Source of the DNA: Anaerolineae bacterium
GTDB lineage: Bacteria; Chloroflexota; Anaerolineae; Promineifilales; Promineifilaceae
DNA: 34,822 nucleotides
Assembly: GCA_007123775.1 (NCBI GenBank)
Contig: SLGK01000263.1
Coordinates: forward strand, 1-34,822
Direction of reading: 5' to 3'
Shown in pieces: positions 9,498-17,832 of the stretch (positions are counted from its first letter, which is position 1; the number at the start of each line of letters is the position of its first letter). A model generated the notes under the pieces. It made no database searches. It was not told the origin of the DNA and saw only the letters and a program-made list of their open reading frames with translations. A program made the position numbers and the translations under genes.

Positions 9498-9589
9498 AAT
9501 AATTAATTGTTGAATGGCTGAATTGCTGAATGATTAATTGCCTCGAGACCAACGCCATTAACAATTCAACAATTCACAAATTAATTATT
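9498..9589. repeat. AT-rich inverted repeat before the halogenase-like gene
   Basis: Outer arms aataattaa (9498-9506) and ttaattatt (9581-9589), plus inner attgttgaat (9506-9515) and attcaacaat (9564-9573), form a broken hairpin made of TGAATT/AATTCA units. It fills the gap between the SDR stop codon and ATG 9596. An in-frame ATG at 9530 lies inside this repeat and is therefore a less likely start. Confidence 0.75.
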
Positions 9590-9595
9590 AATCGC

Positions 9596-11449
9596 ATGAA
9601 TCCAGCAAAAGAATATGACGTCATTATTTGTGGTGGCGGGCTGGCGGGCTTGACGCTGGCCCGGCAGCTTAAGCTGGAACTGCCGGAATTGTCGGTGGCG
9701 GTGGTGGATCGGCTGATACGGCCGTTGCCCGAAGCCGCCCACAAGGTAGGTGAATCCACCGTCGAGCTGGCTTCCTACTACTTTGCCAAAGTCTTGCAGC
9801 TGGAGGAACACCTGGAACAGGAGCAGTTGCCCAAGCTGGGATTGCGCTTCTTTTTTGGCGACGCGCATGGGCCATTAGAGGAACGCCCTGAATTAGGTCC
9901 CAGCCTGCTGCCACCGGTCTCTTCCTACCAGATTGACCGGGGCCGCTTTGAAAACGTGTTGCGCCAACTGGTGTCCGAGATGGGCGTGGACCTGTACGAG
10001 GAGACCCTGGTAGAAGACGTTATGCTGCCGGAAGATGGGGCCGCCCACGTCGTCAAGTGCCGGTACCAGGCTGAACGGTTTCGCTTAAACGGCCGTTGGC
10101 TCATTGACGCCCTGGGTCGCCGTCGACTGCTGCAAACAAAACTGGGGCTGACCCAACCCAACGGTCACGCGGCCAGCGCCGCCTGGTGGCGCGTCGACGC
10201 CCGCCTGGACGTGACCGCAATGGGCGACGAGCAGAATCGGCAGTGGCGGCGGCGCATGGTCGAAGATCGTTATCTCTCTACCGTGCATTTTATGGGAAGG
10301 GGCTATTGGGTCTGGCTGATTCCCCTGGCGTCGGGCGCTACCAGCGTGGGCATTGTCACCGACGAGACTATCCACCCGGTTAGAAGTTACGGCAAATCCC
10401 ACGCCGACGCCCTGGCCTGGCTGCGCCGGTACGAGCCGTTGGTGTGGGACCATTTACGGGAGTACGAACCACTCGATTTCCACAGCCTGAAACATTACAG
10501 CTACCATTCACGGCAACTGTTCTCCCACCGGCGTTGGAGCTGCGTGGGCGATGCCGGCTTCTTTCTGGACCCGCTTTACAGCCTGGGGTCTGATTTTATC
10601 GCCATTGAGAATACGATTACGGCAGAATTGATACGTCGGGATTATGCGGGGACGTTGACGCAAACGGCCGTTGACCAATTCAACCGGTTGGTGCTGGATT
10701 TGCTGGGGCTTTGTTGCCTGGGTTATTACAAGGATACCTATGCCACTTTTGGCCACGCCCACATCTTCGCGGCCAAGTTCGCCTGGGATATTGTCATCTA
10801 TTGGGCCTTATTAACGCCCCTCTTCTTGCAAGGCATTGTCCGCCAACCTCCACCGGAACTATTTGACCTGATACGGCGCTATAAAACAATCAACGAGCGA
10901 GTACAGCAGCTTTGCATTGATTGGGCCCAAGCCGCGTCGCCTCGCGCATTTCACCTACCCTACGCCGACCTGACGCGCATGCAAATCATGCAGGCGCTGC
11001 ACCTGGAGCTAACCGCCCGGCGCAGCCCGGCCCAATTCATGACTGTTACCCGGAAAAATCTGGACCGCCTGGAAGAACTGGCCCAGGTCTTGTTCTGGCA
11101 GGCAGTGGCCGAATGTTTGCCCGAACATTTGCTGGTCAATGAACGCAACCGGCCCTGGCTCAACGCCTGGAAAATAAGCCTCGACCCGGAATGCTGGCAG
11201 GATGAAGGCTTATACGCCCCGGAGACGGCCCCGCGCCCCTTACAGCCGATGGCCCGCACCTACGCCGGCATTTTCGCTCCCATGAGCTGGCGGGAATTCC
11301 TGGAACTGGAACTGCCTTACCGGCTAACCCACCTGGCCGGAGGCAAACTGTATTACAATCTTATCCATCCCCTGCACCGGCGGCTGGTCAGTGACAAGCC
11401 GGCCCTATGGCTGCGCCGCCTGTTTGTGGCGGATTATCCTTCGGCATGA
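9596..11449 (+). CDS. Flavin-dependent halogenase-like protein
   Basis: A 617-residue FAD protein counted from ATG 9596; an in-frame ATG at 9530 would add 22 residues encoded by repeat DNA. It has the dinucleotide motif GGGLAG (12-17), KVGEST (50-55), Lys80 in PKLGLRF (aligning with the catalytic lysine of flavin-dependent halogenases, Lys79 in PrnA), and W238-V-W-L-I-P243, the WxWxIP family signature. VGDAGFFLDPLYSLGSD follows near 315-330. The C-terminal third is about 100 residues longer than in common halogenases and unrecognised. Family members chlorinate or brominate electron-rich or carrier-bound substrates using FADH2, halide and O2. No flavin reductase partner is in the window. It is the last gene of the cluster and converges on the lipoprotein gene. 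A related monooxygenase or dehydrogenase that does not halogenate remains possible. Confidence 0.78.
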   Translation: MNPAKEYDVIICGGGLAGLTLARQLKLELPELSVAVVDRLIRPLPEAAHKVGESTVELASYYFAKVLQLEEHLEQEQLPKLGLRFFFGDAHGPLEERPELGPSLLPPVSSYQIDRGRFENVLRQLVSEMGVDLYEETLVEDVMLPEDGAAHVVKCRYQAERFRLNGRWLIDALGRRRLLQTKLGLTQPNGHAASAAWWRVDARLDVTAMGDEQNRQWRRRMVEDRYLSTVHFMGRGYWVWLIPLASGATSVGIVTDETIHPVRSYGKSHADALAWLRRYEPLVWDHLREYEPLDFHSLKHYSYHSRQLFSHRRWSCVGDAGFFLDPLYSLGSDFIAIENTITAELIRRDYAGTLTQTAVDQFNRLVLDLLGLCCLGYYKDTYATFGHAHIFAAKFAWDIVIYWALLTPLFLQGIVRQPPPELFDLIRRYKTINERVQQLCIDWAQAASPRAFHLPYADLTRMQIMQALHLELTARRSPAQFMTVTRKNLDRLEELAQVLFWQAVAECLPEHLLVNERNRPWLNAWKISLDPECWQDEGLYAPETAPRPLQPMARTYAGIFAPMSWREFLELELPYRLTHLAGGKLYYNLIHPLHRRLVSDKPALWLRRLFVADYPSA

Positions 11450-11515
11450 ATGGCTTCTGAACCAACGACATGAATAGCAACGGCCGTTCTCTATGCCAAC
11501 ATCCGTCGTGACCAA

Positions 11516-12457
11516 CTACTCGCCGGCCGGACTCAATAACCACAACCAGGCATTGTCAAAGCGGCAAGCGGCCTCGGTCTCTGCCGGGGTCTCAGTGACA
11601 ATCAGGAAGGCAACAATGCCCTCGACAACGGCCGTATCCGGTGTGGCCTCCCCCAGCCGCGTACCGTTGCTGTAAACGGTCAGGGTGGGTCCCTCAGCGA
11701 CAACGGCCAGCCGGTTGGTGGCCTGGTTGGCTTCGGTAAAGTTGGGGTCCAGTCCGGAGGCGTCAAAAGCGATAGTTTCCTCGACCAGGGGGGTGTCGCC
11801 TTGCCACGTTTGCAAAAGTACCTGGCCGGAACCGGGCGGGCCGGGCAAAACCACGTACTGGAACGCATCCGCTTCCGCGCCTGCCCGCAGCACCAGGCCG
11901 CAAGCGGCGCTGCCAGCCTGAACGTTGGGCGTCACGTCCGCAGCCAGGACAAAATCTTCTATCACCAGGGCGCGGAACTCGCTCGTTATGGCGGACGCTT
12001 CGGCTCCTGCCAGGGCCAGACCAGTGGCCGGGTGACCCAGCGCCGGACCGCCCTGGGTGGGATCAACGTCATAGAGAGGTAGTTCTTCAAGAACGGCCGT
12101 TTCCGCTTCTCCCGACAGTTCAAATGGAGAGGCGTTGGTTGGTGCCGGCGGCTCCGGCTGAGCGGCCCTGGTCGCTTCAGCCGCTTCGGCCGTAGCCGTG
12201 ACCGCTATCACCTCTTCGGTGGCCACGGCCGAGATGGTGGCCACGGCTTTGGTAGCGGCCGCTTCGGCGGTAGCCACCAGTTCGTCAGACGTCACCTCAT
12301 CGGCAGCAACGGCCGTTGCCGTCAGCACTATCATCTCCTGCAGCGCATCCACCGTCGCCTCTCGCTCCTCAGCCGCCTCCCCCGCCAGATCACAGCCGAC
12401 CGTCAGCCCCACTAACAAAAACAAGACCAGCCAGATAGTAAATTTTGTTGGTTGCAT
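11516..12457 (-). CDS. Lipoprotein with C-terminal concanavalin-like (jelly-roll) domain
   Basis: About 313 residues from ATG 12457, chosen because it begins the signal peptide MQPTKFTIWLVLF and has GGAG about 7 bp upstream; a longer reading to 12520 would be encoded by repeat DNA. The lipobox is LTVGC, so it should be lipid-anchored outside the cytoplasmic membrane. An Ala/Thr/Glu-rich, probably helical stalk (about 25-95) is followed by a beta-rich domain with CGLVLRAG, NRLAVVAEG, YSNGTRLGE and CRFDNAWLW motifs. This pattern is seen in LamG/DUF1080-like jelly-roll domains that bind or cleave glycans. It is the last gene of the minus-strand operon, downstream of the FHA-ABC exporter across a palindromic repeat. 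No catalytic residues can be assigned. Confidence 0.8.
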   Translation of the reverse strand: MQPTKFTIWLVLFLLVGLTVGCDLAGEAAEEREATVDALQEMIVLTATAVAADEVTSDELVATAEAAATKAVATISAVATEEVIAVTATAEAAEATRAAQPEPPAPTNASPFELSGEAETAVLEELPLYDVDPTQGGPALGHPATGLALAGAEASAITSEFRALVIEDFVLAADVTPNVQAGSAACGLVLRAGAEADAFQYVVLPGPPGSGQVLLQTWQGDTPLVEETIAFDASGLDPNFTEANQATNRLAVVAEGPTLTVYSNGTRLGEATPDTAVVEGIVAFLIVTETPAETEAACRFDNAWLWLLSPAGE

Positions 12458-12472
12458 ATGTACTCCATTTAA

Positions 12473-12552
12473 CCGTATTGCGTATTGCGTAGTGCGTAGT
12501 GCATCACTACAAAGGTTCATTACGTATCACGCATCACGCATCACGTTTCACG
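12473..12552. repeat. TACG/GCGTAGTG palindromic repeat between exporter and lipoprotein
   Basis: The 95-bp gap between the exporter stop and the lipoprotein start is almost all repeat units. It contains the perfect small palindrome gtagtgcatcactac (12496-12510), flanked by TATTGCG units on one side and ATCACGC units on the other. It is of the same family style as 8673-8735 and 19712-19775. Its position between co-directional genes suggests an mRNA hairpin that could reduce downstream expression. Confidence 0.8.
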
Positions 12553-15500
12553 TTACGCCACGTCCCGCCGCCGCTGCAGGGCCACCGTACCCAGGAAAAG
12601 AACCAGGATGATGATTGTTTGTGCGCCCCAGGTGGTGAATAAGGTTTGGAAGTAAGTGCCCTCGTCACTCTTATCGACAAAGGCCCAGCCGAAATCGTCG
12701 TGGAAGAAGCGGATGCGTGACTCGGCAGCGCCGATGGCCGAGGCGCGGGTCAGCTCCAGCTCGGCCAGGTCGGTCTGGTAGACCAGGGTGCGGACCTGGT
12801 GCAGTTCTCGCTCCACGCTGTAGAAGGCGGCGTCCACCTGGTATTCTCGTTGCAGGGCGGAAACGGCCATATTATGCTCACTCAATTCAGCCAGATAAGC
12901 CTGCACTGCCGCCGGGTCGTTCATATCGGCCGGCTGCTCCGGCGGTGGGGGTATGGCCGGCGGTTCCGGCTCGTCACGTAAGGAGGGTGGCTCAATCGGG
13001 TCAGGCGTATCGACGGCCTCATCATAATATTGGCCCAGACCGGGGAAATTACAGCTACTTTCCCGCAGCACGCTGTTACCCATGCAGTTACAATGCTGCT
13101 CCTTCTGTTGGTTGGTTAACAGCCGTTGGTCATCTTCATCCAGGTCCCAGCAGACGTCGGCGGCCACGTCTGAGCCACCGCCGGTAATGGTCATAATCGC
13201 CTGAAAAGCCCAGCGGCTGGAAGCGGGACTGGTGACGTGCGACGGCAGCGGCACCATAGCCCCGCTCAACACAATCTGGGGAATCAGCAGCGGCACCAGC
13301 AGCAGCGGGGCACTGCTCGAATTAGGCGCCAGGGCCGAAGCAAACAGACCCAGCATCATACCGGCCATCAGCATCAGTGTCAGGGTGACAAAGAGGAAGG
13401 CCACTTCCAGCGTGCCACCAGGCATGACGAAAGCGACGGTGCGCGAGATGGTAAAGGCGGTGGCCATGTAGACAGCCAGGAGCGCGGCCAGCCACACCTT
13501 CGACATGATATAAGGCAGCAGCCGCAAATTGACCAATCGCTCCCGCCTGTAAATATCTCGCTCTTTGACCAGTTCCCGCATCTGGGACAGGCCGGCCACC
13601 ATGATGCCGTTGTTGATCAGCACCACCAGCGAAATGATGACGTTGTTCAAATTGCCATCCTCAAAGGCAAACAGACTACGTCCCAGGCCGATGGCCAGAA
13701 TAAAGTCCAGCAGGCTGATCAAGGGGGCCGTCAGCAGCATCAGGACCAGGCTGGCCCGATCACGGGAGATAATGCGTAAGTTGCGGGCCGATAAAATCTT
13801 AAACTGGCGCATAGAGGAAACCTGCTGGGCCGGAGCCGGGTGGGCCGGGGGCGTCACCGGGGCCGCGGTCTGCCCATCGCTGGCCAGCCGCGCTTGCAGT
13901 GGTTGGGCTATGTTCTCCTGGTAGGCCTTATGCTGTTGGTAGCGCTCGGCCCAATCGGCCGGATCGCCTTTTTGGGGATTGTCCAGCAGATTGTAGATGT
14001 CATCAAACTCAATTTCTTTGGTGCGCCGCTGCCGGTCGGTGCGGAACTGGTCAAAGTAGGCCAGGGCCTCATCGGGCGGGCCAAACCAGGCCAGATGGCC
14101 GCCTCGGGCCAGAAAGACCACCTTATCGGCCAGCATCACGTTTTTGGTGGCGTGGGTGATCAGGACGATGGTACGGCCCTGGTCGGCCAGGCGGCGCATC
14201 AACTGCATCAGGGCCGTTTCGGTGCCGGGGTCCAGGCCGGAGGTGGGTTCGTCCAGGAAAAAGAGGCCGGGCTTGGTCAGTAATTCCACGCCGATAGAGA
14301 CGCGCTTTTGTTGGCCGCCGCTCAGGCCACTAATTTGTACATCTTTACGATGGGTCAGGTCCAGGTTGTCCAGCACCTCCATGATGCGCTGGTGGCGTTC
14401 GTCGGGGGTCATGTCGGGCGGCATCCGCAGTTGGGCGGCGTAGTCGAGCGCCTGGTAGACGGTCAATTCCATGTGGATGATGTCTCTTTGGGGCACAAAG
14501 CCGATATTACTGCGGATGGCGTCAAAGTTGGTATAGACGTCGAGGTCGTTGACGTAGACACGGCCGTGGGTGCTGGGACGATAACCGGCAATAGCATCGA
14601 CCAGGGTCGATTTGCCGCCGCCGCTCTGGCCTACGACGACGATAAATTCGCTGGGCTGGAAAGCGAGGGAGATGTCTTGCAAGATGTTCAGGTCTTTACG
14701 CACCCATTTGTTCAAGCCGACGGCTTCGACCTTCATGCCGTGGCTTTCGTCGTATTGGGCCAGTTGGTCTTGCCCCATGACAAAGCGGTAGGGGCCGATA
14801 CGCACGGTGTCGCTAGGTTGCAGCCAGACGTCGCCTTCAACGGCCGTTCCATTCACATACGTCCCATTCGAGCTGCGTAAATCTCGCGCCCGGTAGCGCT
14901 GCCCCACCCGCTCTATCTGGGCATGAAAGCAAGAGACAGTGGGCGCGTCTAGTACGATGTCGTTCTCTTTGTCCCGGCCAAAGGTGAGCAAATTGCTCTC
15001 ATCAAACAAAATCTGCTGGGGTTTGGCACCAGCCATGCTGCCTTCGGGCAAAACGTAGATCAGCGTCACCATCTCACCGGCCAATGCCCCACCCACACGC
15101 AGTTTGAGGCCGTGGTACAAATAGATGGGGTCGGTGACCGGTTGGCCCTCGACGGTGACGGGATTGGTTGCTTCTGGCTGGGGCACCAGCTCATAACCGG
15201 CCCCGCTCCAGCGCAGTTGGGCATGGTAGCGGGAAACAAAGCTGTGGTCGATGACAATATCATTGTCGGCGGCCCGGCCGATCTTGAGCGACAGGCCGGT
15301 CAGCTTGTGGGTTTGCGGCGGCGAACCAGTCACCGTTACCAGCAGCATGGGGGCTTTTTCCGGCTGGGAGTGAGGTAGTTCGCCAACCATCGTTTCCTGA
15401 CTGGGGGCACCTCTTTCGCTGCGGGTATCGTCGGTCAGGACGGTCCGTTGGTCCGGCGTGGCTATCAGGGTATGGTCGGCCGGCCGGACGCGCGTTTCGT

Positions 15501-15837
15501 CATCCAGGGTTGGAGGCGCACTGGCAGCCGACTGTGGCGCCAGGTGCAGGCGAAAGCGCAAGAATTGGCCCAGCCCAATCTGGTCCCCATCCTGCAAAGA
15601 CTTGGGGGCACTGATCCGTTCTCCGTTGACAAAAGTGCCGTTGCTGCTGCCCAAATCTTCTATCTTTAGTTGGCCATCCCGCTCTGTCAGGCGGGCGTGC
15701 TGTCGGGAAATGCGCGTGTCGTCGATAACGATGTCCACGCCGGGCAGCCGGCCGATAACCAGCGGCAGATCGTCCAGTGCATATTCTTCCCCGGAGACAG
15801 GGCCTTGTTCTACAACCAATCGGTTTTTAGTCGTCAT
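12553..15837 (-). CDS. ABC-2 type exporter with three N-terminal FHA domains
   Basis: A 1094-residue fused ABC transporter. FHA1 (about 24-95) has Arg30, Ser44 and SSNGT (64-68); FHA2 (about 183-250) has Arg188 and Ser202 but lacks the NGT loop; FHA3 (about 283-355) has Arg288, Ser302 and SSNGT (322-326). The ATPase follows with Walker A GQSGGGKST (403-411), LSGGQ (505-509) and Walker B LFFLDEP (525-531), then ABC-2 membrane helices from about 685 to 900. A large acidic Pro/Glu-rich, Cys-containing extracytoplasmic segment (about 920-1040) precedes a last helix near the C terminus. The layout is that of ABCG/WHITE-like half transporters (NBD then TMD). FHA domains bind phosphothreonine peptides, so transport or assembly may be controlled by phosphorylation. 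It overlaps the upstream kinase gene by 11 bp. The substrate is unknown. Confidence 0.93.
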   Translation of the reverse strand: MTTKNRLVVEQGPVSGEEYALDDLPLVIGRLPGVDIVIDDTRISRQHARLTERDGQLKIEDLGSSNGTFVNGERISAPKSLQDGDQIGLGQFLRFRLHLAPQSAASAPPTLDDETRVRPADHTLIATPDQRTVLTDDTRSERGAPSQETMVGELPHSQPEKAPMLLVTVTGSPPQTHKLTGLSLKIGRAADNDIVIDHSFVSRYHAQLRWSGAGYELVPQPEATNPVTVEGQPVTDPIYLYHGLKLRVGGALAGEMVTLIYVLPEGSMAGAKPQQILFDESNLLTFGRDKENDIVLDAPTVSCFHAQIERVGQRYRARDLRSSNGTYVNGTAVEGDVWLQPSDTVRIGPYRFVMGQDQLAQYDESHGMKVEAVGLNKWVRKDLNILQDISLAFQPSEFIVVVGQSGGGKSTLVDAIAGYRPSTHGRVYVNDLDVYTNFDAIRSNIGFVPQRDIIHMELTVYQALDYAAQLRMPPDMTPDERHQRIMEVLDNLDLTHRKDVQISGLSGGQQKRVSIGVELLTKPGLFFLDEPTSGLDPGTETALMQLMRRLADQGRTIVLITHATKNVMLADKVVFLARGGHLAWFGPPDEALAYFDQFRTDRQRRTKEIEFDDIYNLLDNPQKGDPADWAERYQQHKAYQENIAQPLQARLASDGQTAAPVTPPAHPAPAQQVSSMRQFKILSARNLRIISRDRASLVLMLLTAPLISLLDFILAIGLGRSLFAFEDGNLNNVIISLVVLINNGIMVAGLSQMRELVKERDIYRRERLVNLRLLPYIMSKVWLAALLAVYMATAFTISRTVAFVMPGGTLEVAFLFVTLTLMLMAGMMLGLFASALAPNSSSAPLLLVPLLIPQIVLSGAMVPLPSHVTSPASSRWAFQAIMTITGGGSDVAADVCWDLDEDDQRLLTNQQKEQHCNCMGNSVLRESSCNFPGLGQYYDEAVDTPDPIEPPSLRDEPEPPAIPPPPEQPADMNDPAAVQAYLAELSEHNMAVSALQREYQVDAAFYSVERELHQVRTLVYQTDLAELELTRASAIGAAESRIRFFHDDFGWAFVDKSDEGTYFQTLFTTWGAQTIIILVLFLGTVALQRRRDVA

Positions 15838-17830
15838 GCTCTCTCTCCCTTAAACGAAATAGTATCTGGCGTACATTTAGAATAATCACAATCACAACAA
15901 TAAGCTGGTAGAGGCTGTGGCCAACGGCCGTATAGAAGGCATTGGCCACATCCACCGCCCCCTCCGCCCAATACTGCCCGGCCACCACCAGCAAGACGGC
16001 CAGCAGCGTCAATAAAGCCAGGCGGCCGATGGTACGGCCGACCACCGCTACCATAAAGATCCATTTGTCAACGGCCGATCCAAAATTCAAAATGGGTGAC
16101 GACAAGACGTGGTGCAGGCGCAGCAGCAAATCATCCCCCGCTTCCACCATCTCCTCCAGGCGCAAAAAGAAATTATCGGCCGCCTCATTCTGCCAATAAT
16201 CCTGCCAGCGCTCTTTGGCCATCTTGGCCCGATAGTCGATGAACTTGTTGTATTCCTTGTACCGGTCCACTGTGCTGTCCAGGCGCAGGGCCAGCGTGTC
16301 ATAGAGCAGCGTGGCCCGGATCATACGCAGCGTGTGCAGGTTCAGCGGAATGTTGTACTCTTGGGCGATGTTGATCATCGTCAGCCAGAGGCGGGCCGAG
16401 GTGCGTTCCCACCATTCCGTATGCTTGGCTTTGGCGCGGAAGGTGTAAATGACGCGCATGTAGGCGGTTTCGGCTTCTTTGACAAAGGCCTCCACGTCAA
16501 TGGGGGGGAACGGTTCCAGCAGCTTCAGGGTAGAGCGGGCCATGCCTTCGGCGTCGTTTTTTTGCATGGCCAGCACAATGCGCTCCAGGATAATGCGCTG
16601 CTCCACGTTAAAAGAGCCGCAAGAGCCAAAATCGACAAAGGTCAATTTGCTATCGCGGCGTACCAGTATGTTGGCTGGATGGGGATCGGCGTGGAAGAAA
16701 AGATTTTCGTCAGCCCAAAAAGCAACCCACAAGACGCGCCGGGCAACCAGGTCTGGCTTGATGTTCAGGCGATCCATCATCTCCAGGCCGTAGGCATCCT
16801 GCTGCTCGATGGCGGCGATTACTTCCCACAGCCACATGCCGGAAACAAACTCTTGTACGATCACTTCTTCGCCGGAAAGCTCAAAGTAGACTTTGGGGGC
16901 GGTGAGGAACTTTTTCCCCTTCTTTTGGCGGGCGCGGCGGCGAAAGATGTTCTGGAAACGAGCCTCTTTGGTAAAGTCCAGTTCCTCAAACAGCGTTTCC
17001 TGAAATTCGCGGCGCAGGTTGCGGGTAAACCCGGGCCGGACGATGGTCAGCGTTTCGATCAGGTCAAGCAGCCAATCCAGCACGCGAAAATCGGCGGCGA
17101 ACAGTTGGCCAATGCCGGGTCGGCGCACCTTGACGGCCACTTTGGTGCCATCTTTCAAAAGGGCCTGGTAGACGCAGGCTACCGAAGCGGCGCCAACCGG
17201 TTCGGGATCAAAGACGGCGAAGGTTTGACGCCAGGGTTGGCCGGTGGTGCGTTCAATGGTAGCCAGGGCCTCTTCGAGGGGAAAGGGGGGCATTTTGTCC
17301 AGCATTTTGGACAGTTCCAGGCAGTATTCCCAGGGAACCAGATCGATCCGCATGGCTACCTGCTGGCCCAATTTGACGAAGGTGCCGCCGACTCGTTCCA
17401 GGCCCCGGCGCAGGCGGGCGGCCTGCCGCTCCAGGCTGTCTTGGCCCCGGATTTTGTCTAGCAGGTAGCCGCCCAGAACGTAGACGAGCAGATAGAGCCA
17501 CATGAACAGACGGCCGAAGGCACGCCACAAACCGGCCTGAAAAGGAGCAGGGCCGGCGGAGGGGGCGGCTATATCGGCCGTTTCTGCGGCGGCGGCCGGG
17601 TCAACCATCTGGGGCCGGCGGGGCATCGGCTGCAACACGTCAGTAGCGGCGTCACGGCCGTTGCTGCTCACTTCATGGCTCAGCCTGGTTTCAAACAGCC
17701 GTTCCAGTTCGTCCGTAACGACCAGGGTCGGGCCAGTGTCGTTGGTCGCCCGGCCATTAGCCGCCCGCCACTGTTTGAGGCCACGCGCCACGGCTTGCCG
17801 AATGCGCTGCGGCCGTTGTCGGCTAATCAC
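15827..17830 (-). CDS. UbiB/ABC1-family atypical kinase (active-site residues intact)
   Basis: A 667-residue AarF/UbiB/ABC1 protein. It has the family motif FVKLGQ (about 152-156, KxGQ), ATP-binding Lys234 in VAVKV, the catalytic-loop motif HADPHPAN (380-387, Asp382) and DFG (400-402). Two C-terminal hydrophobic segments (about 590-620 and 640-660) should anchor it in the membrane, with a further hydrophobic stretch near 105-125. UbiB proteins are ATPases/kinases linked to quinone and lipid metabolism; substrates are poorly known. The N-terminal 100 residues are low-complexity and not conserved with the paralogue. It sits 2 bp downstream of a second UbiB-like gene and overlaps the FHA-ABC gene, so the three are very likely co-translated. 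No ubiquinone or menaquinone genes are nearby, arguing for a specialised role. Confidence 0.92.
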   Translation of the reverse strand: MISRQRPQRIRQAVARGLKQWRAANGRATNDTGPTLVVTDELERLFETRLSHEVSSNGRDAATDVLQPMPRRPQMVDPAAAAETADIAAPSAGPAPFQAGLWRAFGRLFMWLYLLVYVLGGYLLDKIRGQDSLERQAARLRRGLERVGGTFVKLGQQVAMRIDLVPWEYCLELSKMLDKMPPFPLEEALATIERTTGQPWRQTFAVFDPEPVGAASVACVYQALLKDGTKVAVKVRRPGIGQLFAADFRVLDWLLDLIETLTIVRPGFTRNLRREFQETLFEELDFTKEARFQNIFRRRARQKKGKKFLTAPKVYFELSGEEVIVQEFVSGMWLWEVIAAIEQQDAYGLEMMDRLNIKPDLVARRVLWVAFWADENLFFHADPHPANILVRRDSKLTFVDFGSCGSFNVEQRIILERIVLAMQKNDAEGMARSTLKLLEPFPPIDVEAFVKEAETAYMRVIYTFRAKAKHTEWWERTSARLWLTMINIAQEYNIPLNLHTLRMIRATLLYDTLALRLDSTVDRYKEYNKFIDYRAKMAKERWQDYWQNEAADNFFLRLEEMVEAGDDLLLRLHHVLSSPILNFGSAVDKWIFMVAVVGRTIGRLALLTLLAVLLVVAGQYWAEGAVDVANAFYTAVGHSLYQLIVVIVIILNVRQILFRLREREHDD

Positions 17831-17832
17831 GG

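Noticed and set aside
9530..9595. Upstream ATG start for the halogenase-like gene
   Set aside because: The extra 22 codons are translated from an inverted repeat and precede the FAD motif without homology; ATG 9596 fits the family start.
12458..12520. Upstream start for the lipoprotein
   Set aside because: Those codons run through a palindromic repeat; ATG 12457 directly starts a proper signal peptide and has a GGAG.
16109..17461. Long open frame on the + strand opposite the UbiB-like gene (450 codons)
   Set aside because: It lies fully antisense to a gene with clear family motifs; such long antisense frames are common in GC-rich genes and it has no recognisable domain.
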